A stretch of DNA of 64,000 nucleotides from Alloalcanivorax xenomutans (GCF_900217905.1 NZ_OBMO01000008.1:62001-126000), one strand, 5' to 3'; positions 49,241 to 59,100 are shown, numbered from the stretch's first letter. Notes: generated from the sequence alone by a model not told the origin. Translations and numbers: made by a program.

Positions 49241-50569
49241 ATGAGCGACAATCAGGCCGACCTGATCCTGCACGCCCGCTGGGTGGCGCCGGTGGCGCCG
49301 GACGCCACGGTACTGGAACAGCACGCCGTGGTGGTGCGCGGCGATACCATCGTTGATCTGCTGCCCAGTGCGCTGGCGGACCAGCAATGGCAGGCCACGG
49401 AGGTCCGCCGGCTGGACCGGCATCTGCTGATCCCGGGTCTGGTCAATGCTCACACCCACGCCGCCATGAACCTGTTTCGCGGCCTCGCCGACGACCTTCC
49501 GCTGATGACCTGGCTGGAAAAACACATCTGGCCGGCGGAGGGACGCTGGGTCAGTGACCCGTTCGTTTACGAGGGTACCCGGCTGGCGGCGGCGGAAATG
49601 ATTCGCGCCGGCACCACCTGCTTCGCCGACATGTATTTCTTTCCCGACGCGGTAGCCAGGGCCACCCTGGAAAGCGGTCTGAGGGCGGCCATTTTCTGTC
49701 CGCTGATGGACTTCCCCACGCCGATGGGGTCCGGGCCGGAGGACTATTTACGGCTGGCCACCGACGCTGTCGATCAGTGGCGCCACGAGCCGCGGCTGTC
49801 CCTGGGATTTGGTCCGCACGCCCCTTACACGGTATCCGACGGCCCGCTGGAACAGGCTCTGACCCTGGCCGAGGAACTGGACCTGCAAATCATGATGCAC
49901 GTGCACGAAACCGCCGGCGAAATCCAGCAGGCGGTGGAGCACAACGGTGACCGGCCCCTGGCGCGGCTGCGCCGGCTGGGCCTGCTGACGCCGAGACTGA
50001 TGGCCGTGCACATGACCCAGTTACTGGACGAGGAAATCCAGTGGCTGGCCGAGACCGGCACCCATGTGGTGCATTGCCCGGAGTCGAACCTGAAACTGGC
50101 CAGCGGCTTCTCGCCGCTGTACAAACTGCGCCAGGCCGGCGTCAACGTCGCCCTGGGTACCGACGGCGCCGCCAGCAACAACGACCTGGACATGATCGGT
50201 GAGATGCGCGGCGCCGCCCTCCTGGCCAAGGGCGTCAGCCTGCGCGCGGACGCCCTGCCCGCCGCCGAGATTCTGGAAATGGCCACTCTGGGCGGCGCCC
50301 GCGCCCTGGGACAGGAGAGCAGGATCGGTTCCCTGCAGGCGGGCAAGCAGGCCGATCTGGTGGCGGTGGATCTGGCCCGCCTGGAGACCCAGCCGGTTTA
50401 CGATCCGGTGGCCCAACTGGTCTATGCCGCCAGCCGCGATCAGGTCACCGACGTCTGGGTCGCCGGCCGCGCCCTGTTGAAAGAGCGAAACCTGCTCACC
50501 CTCAACGAGGCCCAACTGGTGCACAATGCTCAACAATGGCAACGGAAAATCGCCGGAGAAAGCCAATGA
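49241..50569 (+). CDS. mtaD: TRZ/ATZ-type amidohydrolase (MTA/SAH deaminase)
   Basis: A 442-residue metal-dependent hydrolase. The HxH motif is [13 protein letters not shown], a metal-ligand His is in HVHETAGEI, and [14 protein letters not shown] and [12 protein letters not shown] complete the site. By sequence and position next to ubiG it matches PA3170 (5'-methylthioadenosine deaminase) of Pseudomonas. AAGGAG lies 7 nt before the ATG. The end overlaps ubiG by four bases (ATGA). Confidence 0.9.
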   Translation: MSDNQADLILHARWVAPVAPDATVLEQHAVVVRGDTIVDLLPSALADQQWQATEVRRLDRHLLIPGLVNAHTHAAMNLFRGLADDLPLMTWLEKHIWPAEGRWVSDPFVYEGTRLAAAEMIRAGTTCFADMYFFPDAVARATLESGLRAAIFCPLMDFPTPMGSGPEDYLRLATDAVDQWRHEPRLSLGFGPHAPYTVSDGPLEQALTLAEELDLQIMMHVHETAGEIQQAVEHNGDRPLARLRRLGLLTPRLMAVHMTQLLDEEIQWLAETGTHVVHCPESNLKLASGFSPLYKLRQAGVNVALGTDGAASNNDLDMIGEMRGAALLAKGVSLRADALPAAEILEMATLGGARALGQESRIGSLQAGKQADLVAVDLARLETQPVYDPVAQLVYAASRDQVTDVWVAGRALLKERNLLTLNEAQLVHNAQQWQRKIAGESQ

Positions 50570-51279
50570 ACGAAGTAACCCACAGCAACGTGGACAACAG
50601 CGAAGTCGCCAAATTCAACGCGCTGGCGGAGCGCTGGTGGGACCCGAACTCCGAATTCCGGCCGTTGCACGACATCAACCCGCTGCGCCTGAACTACATC
50701 GATGAGCGAGTGGATTTGCCCGGCAAAACCGTCATCGACATCGGCTGCGGCGGCGGCCTGCTCTCCGAAGGCATGGCCCGCCGGGGCGCCACCGTCACCG
50801 GCATCGACATGGGCGAAGCGCCGCTGGCCGTGGCACGGCTACATGCCGAACAGAGTGGCGTGGAAGTGGAATACCTGCAAACCCCGGCGGAAGACATCGC
50901 CGCCGAGCGGGCCGGCCAGTATGACGTGGTCACCTGCCTGGAAATGCTGGAACACGTCCCGGACCCGTTCTCCGTGATCCGCGCCTGCGCCGCGCTGGTC
51001 AAGCCCGGCGGCCAAGTGTTCTTCAGCACCATCAACCGCAATCCGAAGTCATTCCTGTTCGCCATTGTCGGCGCCGAGTACGTGCTGCGCCTGCTGCCGC
51101 GCGGCACCCATGAATACGCCAAACTGATCCGCCCGTCTGAACTGGCGGGCTGGTCCCGGGATGCCGGCCTGGATGTGCGCGACACCACTGGCATGACCTA
51201 CAACCCGGTCACCCAGGTGTACAAATTGAACCGGGACGTCTCGGTCAATTACCTGATGCACGCGGTTAAAGCGGTCTGA
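50566..51279 (+). CDS. ubiG: Ubiquinone O-methyltransferase UbiG
   Basis: SAM-dependent enzyme that performs both O-methylations of ubiquinone synthesis. The protein has 237 residues, with [20 protein letters not shown] (SAM loop), [11 protein letters not shown] and [15 protein letters not shown]. The start at 50566 (MNEVTHS) overlaps the mtaD stop. The order mtaD-ubiG-mupP-yciK is conserved in pseudomonads. Confidence 0.96.
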   Translation: MNEVTHSNVDNSEVAKFNALAERWWDPNSEFRPLHDINPLRLNYIDERVDLPGKTVIDIGCGGGLLSEGMARRGATVTGIDMGEAPLAVARLHAEQSGVEVEYLQTPAEDIAAERAGQYDVVTCLEMLEHVPDPFSVIRACAALVKPGGQVFFSTINRNPKSFLFAIVGAEYVLRLLPRGTHEYAKLIRPSELAGWSRDAGLDVRDTTGMTYNPVTQVYKLNRDVSVNYLMHAVKAV

Positions 51280-51294
51280 CACTAGCGAGGCTCC

Positions 51295-51975
51295 ATGACA
51301 TCTCTGCAGGCTGTTTACTTCGATCTGGACGGCACCCTGATCGACACCGCGCCGGACTTTTATAGCGTGCTCAATAACCTGTTGGCGGAGCACGGCCGCC
51401 CGGCGGTGAGCTATGCGGCGGTGCGCGCCAATGTATCCAACGGCGCCCGGGCGCTGACCGAGCTGGGCTTTGGCCTGGGCCCGGAAGACGACGCCTTCGA
51501 CAATTACCTGAATCAATTGCTCGACGCCTACGCCGGTCATCTGGCGGTGGACACCCGGCTGTTCGAGGGCATGGCCGACACCCTGGACTGGCTCGACCAG
51601 CATGACCTGCCCTGGGGCATCGTCACCAACAAACCGGAGCGCTTCACCTTGCCGGTGCTCGAGGGCCTGGGGCTGGCAACCCGGGTTGGCGCGGTGATCT
51701 GCCCGGATCACGTGCGCCAGAGCAAACCGGCCCCGGAAGGTTTGCTGATGGCAGCCGGGCGGGATGGGGTTAACCCGGTTGCTTGTCTTTACGTCGGTGA
51801 TCACCTGCGCGACATTCAGGCTGGCAAGAACGCCGGCATGGCCACCGCGGTGGCCGCGTTCGGTTACATCGACGCCGACGACGACCCCCACGGCTGGCAG
51901 GCGGACCACCTGCTGGAGCGGGGCGAAGACCTGTTACCCTTACTGAAAACCCTGACAAGCGGGAGCCTGACATGA
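51295..51975 (+). CDS. mupP: HAD phosphatase, MupP/phosphoglycolate phosphatase type
   Basis: A 226-residue HAD-IA enzyme. Motif I is FDLDGTLIDTAPDF, motif II ITNKPERF, motif III with the Lys KPAPEG, and motif IV YVGDHLRDIQAGKNAGM. By position (ubiG-mupP-yciK) it corresponds to PA3172, N-acetylmuramic acid 6-phosphate phosphatase of cell-wall recycling; sequence alone would also allow phosphoglycolate phosphatase. The stop overlaps yciK (ATGA). Confidence 0.9.
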   Translation: MTSLQAVYFDLDGTLIDTAPDFYSVLNNLLAEHGRPAVSYAAVRANVSNGARALTELGFGLGPEDDAFDNYLNQLLDAYAGHLAVDTRLFEGMADTLDWLDQHDLPWGIVTNKPERFTLPVLEGLGLATRVGAVICPDHVRQSKPAPEGLLMAAGRDGVNPVACLYVGDHLRDIQAGKNAGMATAVAAFGYIDADDDPHGWQADHLLERGEDLLPLLKTLTSGSLT

Positions 51976-52748
51976 CCGATCTGCAGTCCCTGAATAGCCA
52001 GGCGGTGACGTATCAATGTCCGGATAAAGCCTTCAAGGATCGCATCATCCTGGTGACCGGCGCCGGCGACGGCATCGGCCGGGCCGTGTCCCTGGGACTG
52101 GCCCGGCACGGCGCCACCGTGATCCTGCTGGGCCGTACCCAGTCGAAGCTGGAAGCGGTGTACGACGAAATCAAAGCCGCCGGCGGCCCCGAACCGGCCC
52201 TGGCGCCGGTCAACATGACGGTCGCCCGTCCCAGTGATTATCTGGAGCTGGCCAGCCTGTTCGAGAAAGAGTTCGGTCGTCTGGACGGCGTGCTCCACAA
52301 CGCCTCGCTGCTTGGCGACATCACTCCCATGGACGGCTACAGCGCCGACACCTGGGACTCGGTCATGCAGGTGAACGTCAACGCCGCCTTCTACCTGACC
52401 CAGGCGCTGTTGCCGTTACTTCGCGACAGCAACGACGCCCGCATCCTGTTCACTTCATCCAGTGTCGGCCGGCGCGGCCGCGCCTACTGGGGAGCCTATT
52501 CGGTGTCCAAGGCAGCCACCGAGAATCTGGCCCAGGTGCTCGCCGAGGAACTGGAAAACACCTCCAAGATCCGCGTCAACACGGTCAACCCCGGCGCCAC
52601 CCGTACCGCCATGCGTGCCAACGCCTACCCCGGCGAAGACCCGATGACGCTGAAAACCCCGGAAGAGCTGTTACCGGTCTATCTTTATCTGCTGGGCCCG
52701 GACAGCAGCAACGTAAACGGCGTTTCTCTGGACGCGCAGCCCAAATAA
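51972..52748 (+). CDS. yciK: YciK-type short-chain dehydrogenase
   Basis: A 258-residue SDR. The glycine motif is VTGAGDGIG, LHNASLLGD replaces NNAG, FTSSSVGRRG has the catalytic Ser, and YWGAYSVSKAATENL has Tyr and Lys. It matches the YciK family, which has no settled substrate. It is the last gene of the four-gene unit. A GCGGCCC/GGGCCGC hairpin (52755-52774) lies just past the stop. Confidence 0.9.
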   Translation: MTDLQSLNSQAVTYQCPDKAFKDRIILVTGAGDGIGRAVSLGLARHGATVILLGRTQSKLEAVYDEIKAAGGPEPALAPVNMTVARPSDYLELASLFEKEFGRLDGVLHNASLLGDITPMDGYSADTWDSVMQVNVNAAFYLTQALLPLLRDSNDARILFTSSSVGRRGRAYWGAYSVSKAATENLAQVLAEELENTSKIRVNTVNPGATRTAMRANAYPGEDPMTLKTPEELLPVYLYLLGPDSSNVNGVSLDAQPK

Positions 52749-52754
52749 CGAATC

Positions 52755-52774
52755 GCGGCCCACTCACGGGCCGC
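52755..52774 (+). terminator. Possible terminator after yciK
   Basis: The stem GCGGCCC-ACTCAC-GGGCCGC is followed by a C-rich stretch and no T-run. It begins 7 nt past the stop. Confidence 0.4.
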
Positions 52775-52933
52775 GCCCCTCCCCATATGCAACATCCCCT
52801 TGGCTATAGCGACAAAGCCAAACGTCGTCATGGTGCCCGGCGACCGGAACAACTGTGCTATTACTTTTTGCACGGGCCCGAGAAAGCGGCCCTCCTGTCA
52901 TAGCGCCCACGCCAACAACAAAAAGGGACCTTT

Positions 52934-54115
52934 ATGAAAGCCTTATTGATAAGGGCCGCCACGCTTCTCGTTCTGCTCACCGGTATCGCTACCGTCAGTG
53001 CCGAAGACCTGCGCCTGTCACCGGAACAGAAAGCGAAAATGGAAAAGCTGCTGCCCGGGGTCACCATCAGTGATTCGCTGGTATCAGAACTGGCCAGTGT
53101 CTTTTATTCACGGGACATGCCGGTGCGGGTGCGGCTCAAGGCGATCAGCAAGTTGGTGGGCATCGACCAGATGCCGCCAGGCACCGCGCTCAAGCGCAAA
53201 ATCTGTATCTGGGACATCGCCGGCCGCAATGGACCGATCTTTCACGCCGCCATGGAGCAGCGGGCTCTGGCGCTGGAGTACGGCATCAATCTGGAAATGA
53301 TCCCGTTCACCAATGAGTCGATCATGGTGGATGAATTGAAAGCCGGCCGCTGCGACGCGGCGCTGATGACCGGCTTTCGTGCCCGTGATTTCAATGTCTA
53401 CACCGGCACCATCGATTCCATCGGCGGGGTGCCGGACAACGACCACATGCGCACCCTGCTGGAAGTACTCGCCCATCCCAGCCAGGCGGACAAAATGGTG
53501 CATGGCGACTATGTGATCATGGGCGTGTACCCCGGCGGTGCCGCCCATATCTTCGTCAACGACAAACAGATCAGTTCCCTGGCCAAGGCCGCCGGCAAGA
53601 AAGTGGTGGTGCTGGACTACGACAAGACCCAGGCGGAGATGGTCGCCGGTATCGGCGCCACGCCGGTGCCCTCGGATATCGTCAGCGCCCCGAACAAATT
53701 CAACAACGGCGTGGTGGATATTCTGGCCGCCCCCCTGATCGCCTACGAGCTTCTGGAGCTGTACAAGGGGATGACGCCGGACGGCGGTATCGTCGATTTT
53801 CCGCTGGCGCAGATCAGCATGCAGCTGGTGGGCCGGCTGGACAAATTTCCCAACGAGATCGCCCAACTGGTGCGCGAAGCGTCGTTCGAGGCCTACGACC
53901 GCATCCGCGCGCGGGTGAAGATCGAGGAGGATCGGGTGCCGGACCGCTGGTGGATCCATATCCCGGATAAGGAACGCCGCGTTTACGAAAGCATGATGCA
54001 GGACGCCCGCAATGTATTGCGCAAGCAAGGCTACTACGACGGCCGCATGCTCGACCTGCAGAAGCGGATCCGCTGCAAATACACGCCGTCTCGCGGTGAG
54101 TGTTCCAATTCCTGA
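52934..54115 (+). CDS. Secreted DUF6091-type putative solute-binding protein, copy 1
   Basis: A 393-residue periplasmic protein. The signal peptide (MKALLIRAATLLVLLTGIATVSA) is followed by a 70-residue region not present in copies 2 and 3 (EDLRLSPEQKAKMEKLLPGV). The shared domain then has KICIWDIAGRNGPIF, RCDAALMTGFRARDFNVY, SIGGVPDNDHMRTLLEVL, GAAHIFVNDKQI, PSDIVSAPNKFNNG and LYKGMTPDGGIVDFPLAQI. The last 15 residues carry RCKYTPSRGECS, a likely disulfide. The pattern fits the group annotated as putative solute-binding and the general layout of TRAP-like receptors. AAGGGA precedes the ATG. The substrate is unknown. Confidence 0.85.
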   Translation: MKALLIRAATLLVLLTGIATVSAEDLRLSPEQKAKMEKLLPGVTISDSLVSELASVFYSRDMPVRVRLKAISKLVGIDQMPPGTALKRKICIWDIAGRNGPIFHAAMEQRALALEYGINLEMIPFTNESIMVDELKAGRCDAALMTGFRARDFNVYTGTIDSIGGVPDNDHMRTLLEVLAHPSQADKMVHGDYVIMGVYPGGAAHIFVNDKQISSLAKAAGKKVVVLDYDKTQAEMVAGIGATPVPSDIVSAPNKFNNGVVDILAAPLIAYELLELYKGMTPDGGIVDFPLAQISMQLVGRLDKFPNEIAQLVREASFEAYDRIRARVKIEEDRVPDRWWIHIPDKERRVYESMMQDARNVLRKQGYYDGRMLDLQKRIRCKYTPSRGECSNS

Positions 54116-54137
54116 GCGCCAGTTGGAGACGCGAACC

Positions 54138-55196
54138 ATGATCCACCGCTGGCTGTATACCGCCCTGCCCCTGCTGGCGCTGCTTGGCCTGCCCCCCGCT
54201 CTGATGGCTCAACAGAGCGAAGAACCGGCTCCCGGCGCGGTCACCAAGGCGTTCCAGGAGCGCCGCCATCTGACCATCTGCATTTGGGATCTGGTCGGCC
54301 GCAACGGGCCGATTTTCTCCGTGGCCCAGGATCAGAAGGCCCGTTTCCTGGAGTATGGCCTCAACATTGATCTGGAGCCCTATACCAATGAGCGGGTCAT
54401 GGTCGAGGCGCTCAAGGCACGCCAGTGCGACGCGGCCCTGATGACCGGCATGCGCGCGCGGCTTTTCAACAAGTACACCGGCACCATCGATTCCATCGGC
54501 GGCGTGCCCAGTGAAGAGCACATGCGCATCCTGCTGGAGGTATTGGCCAATCCGAAATCGGCACCGCGCATGGTGGAAGGTGACTACGTAATCCTCGGCA
54601 TCGCTCCCGCCGGCGCCGCCTATATTTTCGTCAACGACAAACGCATCAATACCCTGGCCAAGGCCGCCGGCAAGAAAGTGGCGGTTCTGGATTACGACCC
54701 GACGCAGGCGGAGATGGTCGCCCAGGTGGGAGCGTCACCGGTGCCATCGGATCTGGTCAGCGCGCCCAACAAGTTCAACAACGGCGTGGTGGATGTGCTG
54801 GCGGCGCCGTTAGCCGCCTATCAGATCATGGAGCTGTACAAGGGTATGACGCCGGACGGCGGTATCATCGACTATCCGCTGGCGCAGATCAGCCTGCAGC
54901 TGGTGGGCCACAAGGACCGCTTCCCGGCGGATATGGCGCAGATCTCGCGGGAGCTGTTCTTCGAGGGGTACCGGAAGATGATGGATCGCGTGCATCTGGA
55001 ATCCCGCCAGGTACAGGACCATTGGTGGGTGCCGATTCCGGACCGGGACAAACAGGACTATGAGGTGATGATGCGCGATGCCCGCCTGCAGTTGCGCGAG
55101 CAGGGCTACTACGACGGCGACATGCTCAACCTGCAACAACGGATCCGTTGCAAGCTGGACGCACGCCGCGCCGAGTGCGCCAATCCGGTGGAGTAA
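54138..55196 (+). CDS. Secreted DUF6091-type putative solute-binding protein, copy 2
   Basis: A 352-residue periplasmic protein with a signal peptide (MIHRWLYTALPLLALLGLPPALMA). The domain is very similar to copy 1 with no extra N-terminal region: TICIWDLVGRNGPIF, QCDAALMTGMRARLFNKYTG, IDSIGGVPSEEHMRILLEVL, GAAYIFVNDKRI, LVSAPNKFNNGVVDV and LYKGMTPDGGIIDYPLAQI. The C-terminal motif is RCKLDARRAECANPVE. It starts at ATG 54138 with GGAG 9 nt upstream, 22 nt after copy 1, so the two are probably co-transcribed. Confidence 0.86.
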   Translation: MIHRWLYTALPLLALLGLPPALMAQQSEEPAPGAVTKAFQERRHLTICIWDLVGRNGPIFSVAQDQKARFLEYGLNIDLEPYTNERVMVEALKARQCDAALMTGMRARLFNKYTGTIDSIGGVPSEEHMRILLEVLANPKSAPRMVEGDYVILGIAPAGAAYIFVNDKRINTLAKAAGKKVAVLDYDPTQAEMVAQVGASPVPSDLVSAPNKFNNGVVDVLAAPLAAYQIMELYKGMTPDGGIIDYPLAQISLQLVGHKDRFPADMAQISRELFFEGYRKMMDRVHLESRQVQDHWWVPIPDRDKQDYEVMMRDARLQLREQGYYDGDMLNLQQRIRCKLDARRAECANPVE

Positions 55197-55203
55197 ACCG
55201 GTT

Positions 55204-56562
55204 CTAGGAATCTTCCGTGGGTATCTGCTCCAGAGCGCCAAACATATCCACGCGCTGATCATTGAAAAGATCCAGTTCCGGCGCCAATGCCTGCACGTAG
55301 CGGTCGAAATAGAGAAACTGCTTGAGCAGCAGAGCGAACTCCCGCGGGAACCGGATACCATGGTCCTCGCCGATGCGCACCAGATCCATCAGCAAACGAT
55401 TGACCTCACGATCGTTGCGGTCGGCCTGCACCAACGATGACGGATCGACCCGGGTGAGGCGCTCCTGCAAAGCGGTGATATCCCGCGCCAGCGCATCCAC
55501 ATCCACTTCTTCCCGGGTCATGCCCACCATCACCATGGACCGGGCCATGGTCTGGACGTCGCCATTGCCAATCGCCTCAAGAAAACTGGACATGCCCTCC
55601 CAGGCTTCACGGCGAATACGCCCGACCATGCCGAAGTCGATGAAACCGACACGGCCGTCTTCCAGCACCATCAGGTTGCCAGCGTGCAGATCGGCGTGGA
55701 AGAAATCGCACAGCATCAGGCTGGAGAACCAGGTATTCAGCGCTGTGATCAGCACCCCGGCGGGGTCGTCGGTATACTCACGCAGGGCGCCAAGATCGGT
55801 GATTGGCATGCCATGCAATCGTTCCATGGTCAGCACCCTGGTGGTGGTATGGGAACGGATCGGCCGCGGCGCCACCACCGCGCGATTACCGGTCTGCGCC
55901 AGGAAGTCGTTGAATTGCTCCAGATTGCGGGCTTCCTGCAGGAAGTCGCACTCCTCCATCATTCCCGCCTGCAGCTCCTCGATGACCCCGGACAGCGCCG
56001 AGCGGCTCAACCCCGGCGCCAGTGATTCGATCACCCGGGCGGAGAAATAGAGAAAGTTGAAATCGGTAAGCAGCACATTGCGCACTCCGGGGCGCTGCAC
56101 CTTGATCACCACCTCGGCACCGTTGTGCAGGCGCGCCGCGTGCACCTGGGCAATGGAGGCGCTGGCCAGCGGACGCGGATCCACCCATTGGAAATGCTGC
56201 TCCAGGCTACCGCCCAGTTCCTCCTCCACCACCCCACGGATATAGTGGAAGGACAGCGGCGGGGTCCGATCCAGGCATTTCTGAAATGCCTCCACGTACT
56301 CTTCCGGAAACAGTGACGGCGAGCTGGCGATGAACTGCCCCAGCTTGATGTACGTCGCGCCCAGGGATTCAAAAGTAGCGCGCAACCGTTCCGGCAGGGC
56401 ATCACGATCACCGAGCGCCCACCCTAACCCCTGGCGGCCCACCACACCGAGAGTCTCGATGATGCGCAGGGCGCCCCGGGCCGTGTTCCTCGCCAGCGCC
56501 AGACCGGAGCGCTCGCGCAACAGATCGGCGCGAGCGCCGGTAACCGAAGAAGGCTGTGTCAT
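55204..56562 (-). CDS. UbiB/ABC1-family atypical kinase
   Basis: A protein of about 452 residues of the ABC1/AarF/UbiB family. The KxGQ motif is [31 protein letters not shown] is the modified A-rich loop, [10 protein letters not shown] holds the catalytic-site Lys, [12 protein letters not shown] is the catalytic loop, and [10 protein letters not shown] is the DFG. The canonical C-terminal two-helix anchor of UbiB is not clearly seen. There are no ubi genes beside it, and it sits on the opposite strand inside the binding-protein locus, converging on copy 2 with 7 bp between the stops. It may act in quinone or lipid trafficking. Confidence 0.85.
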   Translation of the reverse strand: MTQPSSVTGARADLLRERSGLALARNTARGALRIIETLGVVGRQGLGWALGDRDALPERLRATFESLGATYIKLGQFIASSPSLFPEEYVEAFQKCLDRTPPLSFHYIRGVVEEELGGSLEQHFQWVDPRPLASASIAQVHAARLHNGAEVVIKVQRPGVRNVLLTDFNFLYFSARVIESLAPGLSRSALSGVIEELQAGMMEECDFLQEARNLEQFNDFLAQTGNRAVVAPRPIRSHTTTRVLTMERLHGMPITDLGALREYTDDPAGVLITALNTWFSSLMLCDFFHADLHAGNLMVLEDGRVGFIDFGMVGRIRREAWEGMSSFLEAIGNGDVQTMARSMVMVGMTREEVDVDALARDITALQERLTRVDPSSLVQADRNDREVNRLLMDLVRIGEDHGIRFPREFALLLKQFLYFDRYVQALAPELDLFNDQRVDMFGALEQIPTEDS

Positions 56563-56988
56563 CACGTCTGTGTCCCTGTTTAAAAATGAATCGCCCTGGG
56601 CCGCTAAACTACCGGAAAAGGGTAACCATAAAAACCGCGACGATTTTTACCTCGAGGTTAATTATGACCAGCCGGTCTTTCTGTCCCCTTTTTTTATCCT
56701 GGTTCACGACTGTCCACTCAAAGATCCAGGGCTTAAAGGGTAACCGTCTGATTTTATTACCAAGATCCCGGGAGGCCCAGCGTTTAAGTAAACTTCATTG
56801 GCTGTTCCGACAGGAGAGCGCCGACGTACGGTCATTTCCCCTGGTCCCGTGCAAATCCATGATCCCCTTGCTGGCGTCCATATGTAATGGCTTACATGCA
56901 TTTTTGTAATTGGCGCTTGTGTCAACGGGCGTGCGTTGTGTACCGTCAAATTTTCCACGTCGAGAACAATAAAAAGGAGCTAAAAGGA
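56563..56988. promoter_or_regulatory. Divergent regulatory region with an ATGTAA-N4-TTACAT palindrome
   Basis: A 426-bp, AT-richer gap lies between the divergent UbiB-like and TatT-like genes. ATGTAA-TGGC-TTACAT (56882-56897) is a 16-nt dyad 92 bp before the lipoprotein start. Small frames here are not convincing genes. I see no promoter that I can name with confidence. Confidence 0.4.
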
Positions 56989-58014
56989 ATGCGTTCTCTA
57001 ATAACCAAAATGCTGCGACCCGCGCGTGTACTGATCGCCGGCGGCGCCCTGCTCGCACTGCAGGGCTGTGGCATGATCTATAAAACCACCGGGGATATTC
57101 TGGTCAGCTTCGGCCAGGCGGAATTACTGCCTTATATGCTGGCCTACGACGATGTCCGCATGGGCTGCATCATGGGTGAAGCCCAGACTCCTCTCCTGAT
57201 GTCCTTCGAAACCGTGGGTTCCCATCCCGGCCGCCTGGGCGTGATGACCTTCGTGACCTCGGCGGTGTGCGCCGAACAGCTTTCCCTGGAATCCGAACTG
57301 CGCTACCTGCGTGCCATGAAGGAAGGCCGGGTCGCCGAAGCCCAGGATGCCCGCATCGAGCAAAAACGCTGGTCCGCCCTGGCCGCCGAGCGCCTGCTCA
57401 CCGCCTACCAGCGCCTGGAAGTGGAATACGGCAAGTTGGACGAAGGCGAGTGCCCCAAACTGAATCGCAAGCTGGATCAACTGGTGTGGCTGGTGGGTAA
57501 CATTGCCGGCGCTCAGGCACTGGTGGCCGACGGTGCCGCCGACGGCGTGGTCGGTGTGCCGCGGGATATCGTTGGCAAAGTCGCCCGCAACGCCTCCTGC
57601 CTGAGCAACGAGAACTGGTGGGGCGCTCCGGAAGGCCTGCGCGCCACGATCTGGAACCTGCTGCCGCAGCTGGCTCCGGAAGGCGCTCAACCCTGGCCGA
57701 AGCTGGAACAGTCGGCCGAGATGGGCTTCGAGAAAGGTGTGCGTCTGGGCAGCGCGTTCCTGGCGCTGAGCGCTTACAGCAAGGGCGACAATGATCGTCT
57801 GCGCAAAGCGATTCGCGATTTCGCCGCCAACGACGAAAACCTGGACCCGGACTACGCCATGATCGACGCCATCGCCAGCGTCCTGATACAGGGCCTGTCC
57901 GATCGCATGTGGACCGAAGCCACGGGCAAGCGGACTCCGGTGAACGGTCTGGGCACCTTCTGGGATGACCAGCCCTCTTCCGGCTCCAAAGTTGACATCG
58001 ACGATCTGCTGTAA
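56989..58014 (+). CDS. Lipoprotein, TatT-like (TRAP T-component) candidate
   Basis: A 341-residue lipoprotein. The signal peptide (VLIAGGALLALQGC) has Cys27 as the lipidated residue. The mature part looks almost fully helical: EAQTPLLMSFETVGSHPGRLG, SLESELRYLRAMKEGRVAEA, AAERLLTAYQRLEVEY and KGVRLGSAFLALSAYSKG. This recalls the TPR-like architecture of TatT proteins that accompany some TRAP transporters. Assignment to TatT is inference from pattern and neighbours, not from an alignment. GGAG lies 9 nt before the ATG. It is followed after 72 nt by binding-protein copy 3. Confidence 0.7.
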   Translation: MRSLITKMLRPARVLIAGGALLALQGCGMIYKTTGDILVSFGQAELLPYMLAYDDVRMGCIMGEAQTPLLMSFETVGSHPGRLGVMTFVTSAVCAEQLSLESELRYLRAMKEGRVAEAQDARIEQKRWSALAAERLLTAYQRLEVEYGKLDEGECPKLNRKLDQLVWLVGNIAGAQALVADGAADGVVGVPRDIVGKVARNASCLSNENWWGAPEGLRATIWNLLPQLAPEGAQPWPKLEQSAEMGFEKGVRLGSAFLALSAYSKGDNDRLRKAIRDFAANDENLDPDYAMIDAIASVLIQGLSDRMWTEATGKRTPVNGLGTFWDDQPSSGSKVDIDDLL

Positions 58015-58086
58015 CGGGACCGGAGGGCCTTCCCCCGCTGGCAGGCTCTCCTCCCGATAATCAAAAAAACCAGGAGAGACGATCTC

Positions 58087-59100
58087 ATGCGCTACAAGAA
58101 AGCGTTAACCGCCGTGATGGCGACCGTACTGGGCCTGGCCGCGGCCGGCGCCCATGCCGCCGAGAAACGGACCTTGTGTGTCTTTGACATCATCGGTGCC
58201 AGTGGCGACGTCTACAACGTGATGAAGGACTACCGTACCGCCGCCGCCGGCTGGGGTGCCGACATCGACCTCAAGCCCTACACCGACGAGAAGATCACCG
58301 CCGAGGCCCTCAAGGCCGGGCAGTGCGACGGCGCGGTGCTGACCGGTTTGCGGGTACGCCAGTTCAACCACTACTCCGGCAGCATGGAAGCAATTGGCGC
58401 GATTCCCGATTACGAGCATCTGCGCACCGTGATCCAGGTGCTGTCCAGCGATACCCCGTCCATCAATGAAAAACTGACCTCCGGCCCCTACACCATTGGC
58501 GGCCTGATGCCCATGGGCGCGGCTTATCTGTTCGTCAAGGATAAGGCCATCAACAACGTCAACGCCCTGTCCGGCAAATCCATCTCGGTGATGGAATACG
58601 ACCCGGCCCAGGCGCAAATGGCCGCCAAGGTGGGCATGTCGCCGGTACTGTCGGACATCACCAATTTCGCCGGCCGCTTCAACAATAACTCCGTGGATAT
58701 CTGCTTTGCTCCGGTAGTGGCCTATTCCGCGCTCGAACTGTACAAGGGGCTGCAACCCGACGGTGGCATCATCCGCTATACGCTGGGCCAGCTCACCACC
58801 CAGATCGTGCTGCGCAAGGATCGCTTCTCCGAGGATTTCGTCAAGCAGTCCCGCAAGTTCATGTTCGGCCAGTTTGACCGCGCCATGACCATCATCAACA
58901 ACGCGGAAAACGAGGTGGACAAGAAGTGGTGGATCGAGCTTCCCGAGGAAGACAAGCGTGGCTACGACGAAATGCTGCGTGAGGCTCGTATCGAGATGAC
59001 CCAGGACGGTATTTACAGCAAGGACCTGACCAACCTTCTGTTGAAGGTACGTTGCAAGTACGACCCTTCCCGCGCGGAATGCGCCAACCCTCAAGAGTAA
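58087..59100 (+). CDS. Secreted DUF6091-type putative solute-binding protein, copy 3
   Basis: A 337-residue periplasmic protein with a signal peptide (ALTAVMATVLGLAAAGAHAA). The domain is the same as in copies 1 and 2 but more diverged: TLCVFDIIGASGDVYNVM, QCDGAVLTGLRVRQFNHYSG, GAAYLFVKDKAI, LSDITNFAGRFNNNSVDI, and LYKGLQPDGGIIRYTLGQL. The C-terminal motif RCKYDPSRAECANPQE is kept. GAGAGACGATCTC lies before the ATG. It is the copy nearest the permeases and is probably their main receptor. Confidence 0.86.
   Translation: MRYKKALTAVMATVLGLAAAGAHAAEKRTLCVFDIIGASGDVYNVMKDYRTAAAGWGADIDLKPYTDEKITAEALKAGQCDGAVLTGLRVRQFNHYSGSMEAIGAIPDYEHLRTVIQVLSSDTPSINEKLTSGPYTIGGLMPMGAAYLFVKDKAINNVNALSGKSISVMEYDPAQAQMAAKVGMSPVLSDITNFAGRFNNNSVDICFAPVVAYSALELYKGLQPDGGIIRYTLGQLTTQIVLRKDRFSEDFVKQSRKFMFGQFDRAMTIINNAENEVDKKWWIELPEEDKRGYDEMLREARIEMTQDGIYSKDLTNLLLKVRCKYDPSRAECANPQE

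Noticed and set aside
56704-56958. Small minus-strand frame in the gap before the lipoprotein gene
   Set aside because: No ribosome site or recognisable motif, and it lies across a likely regulatory region.
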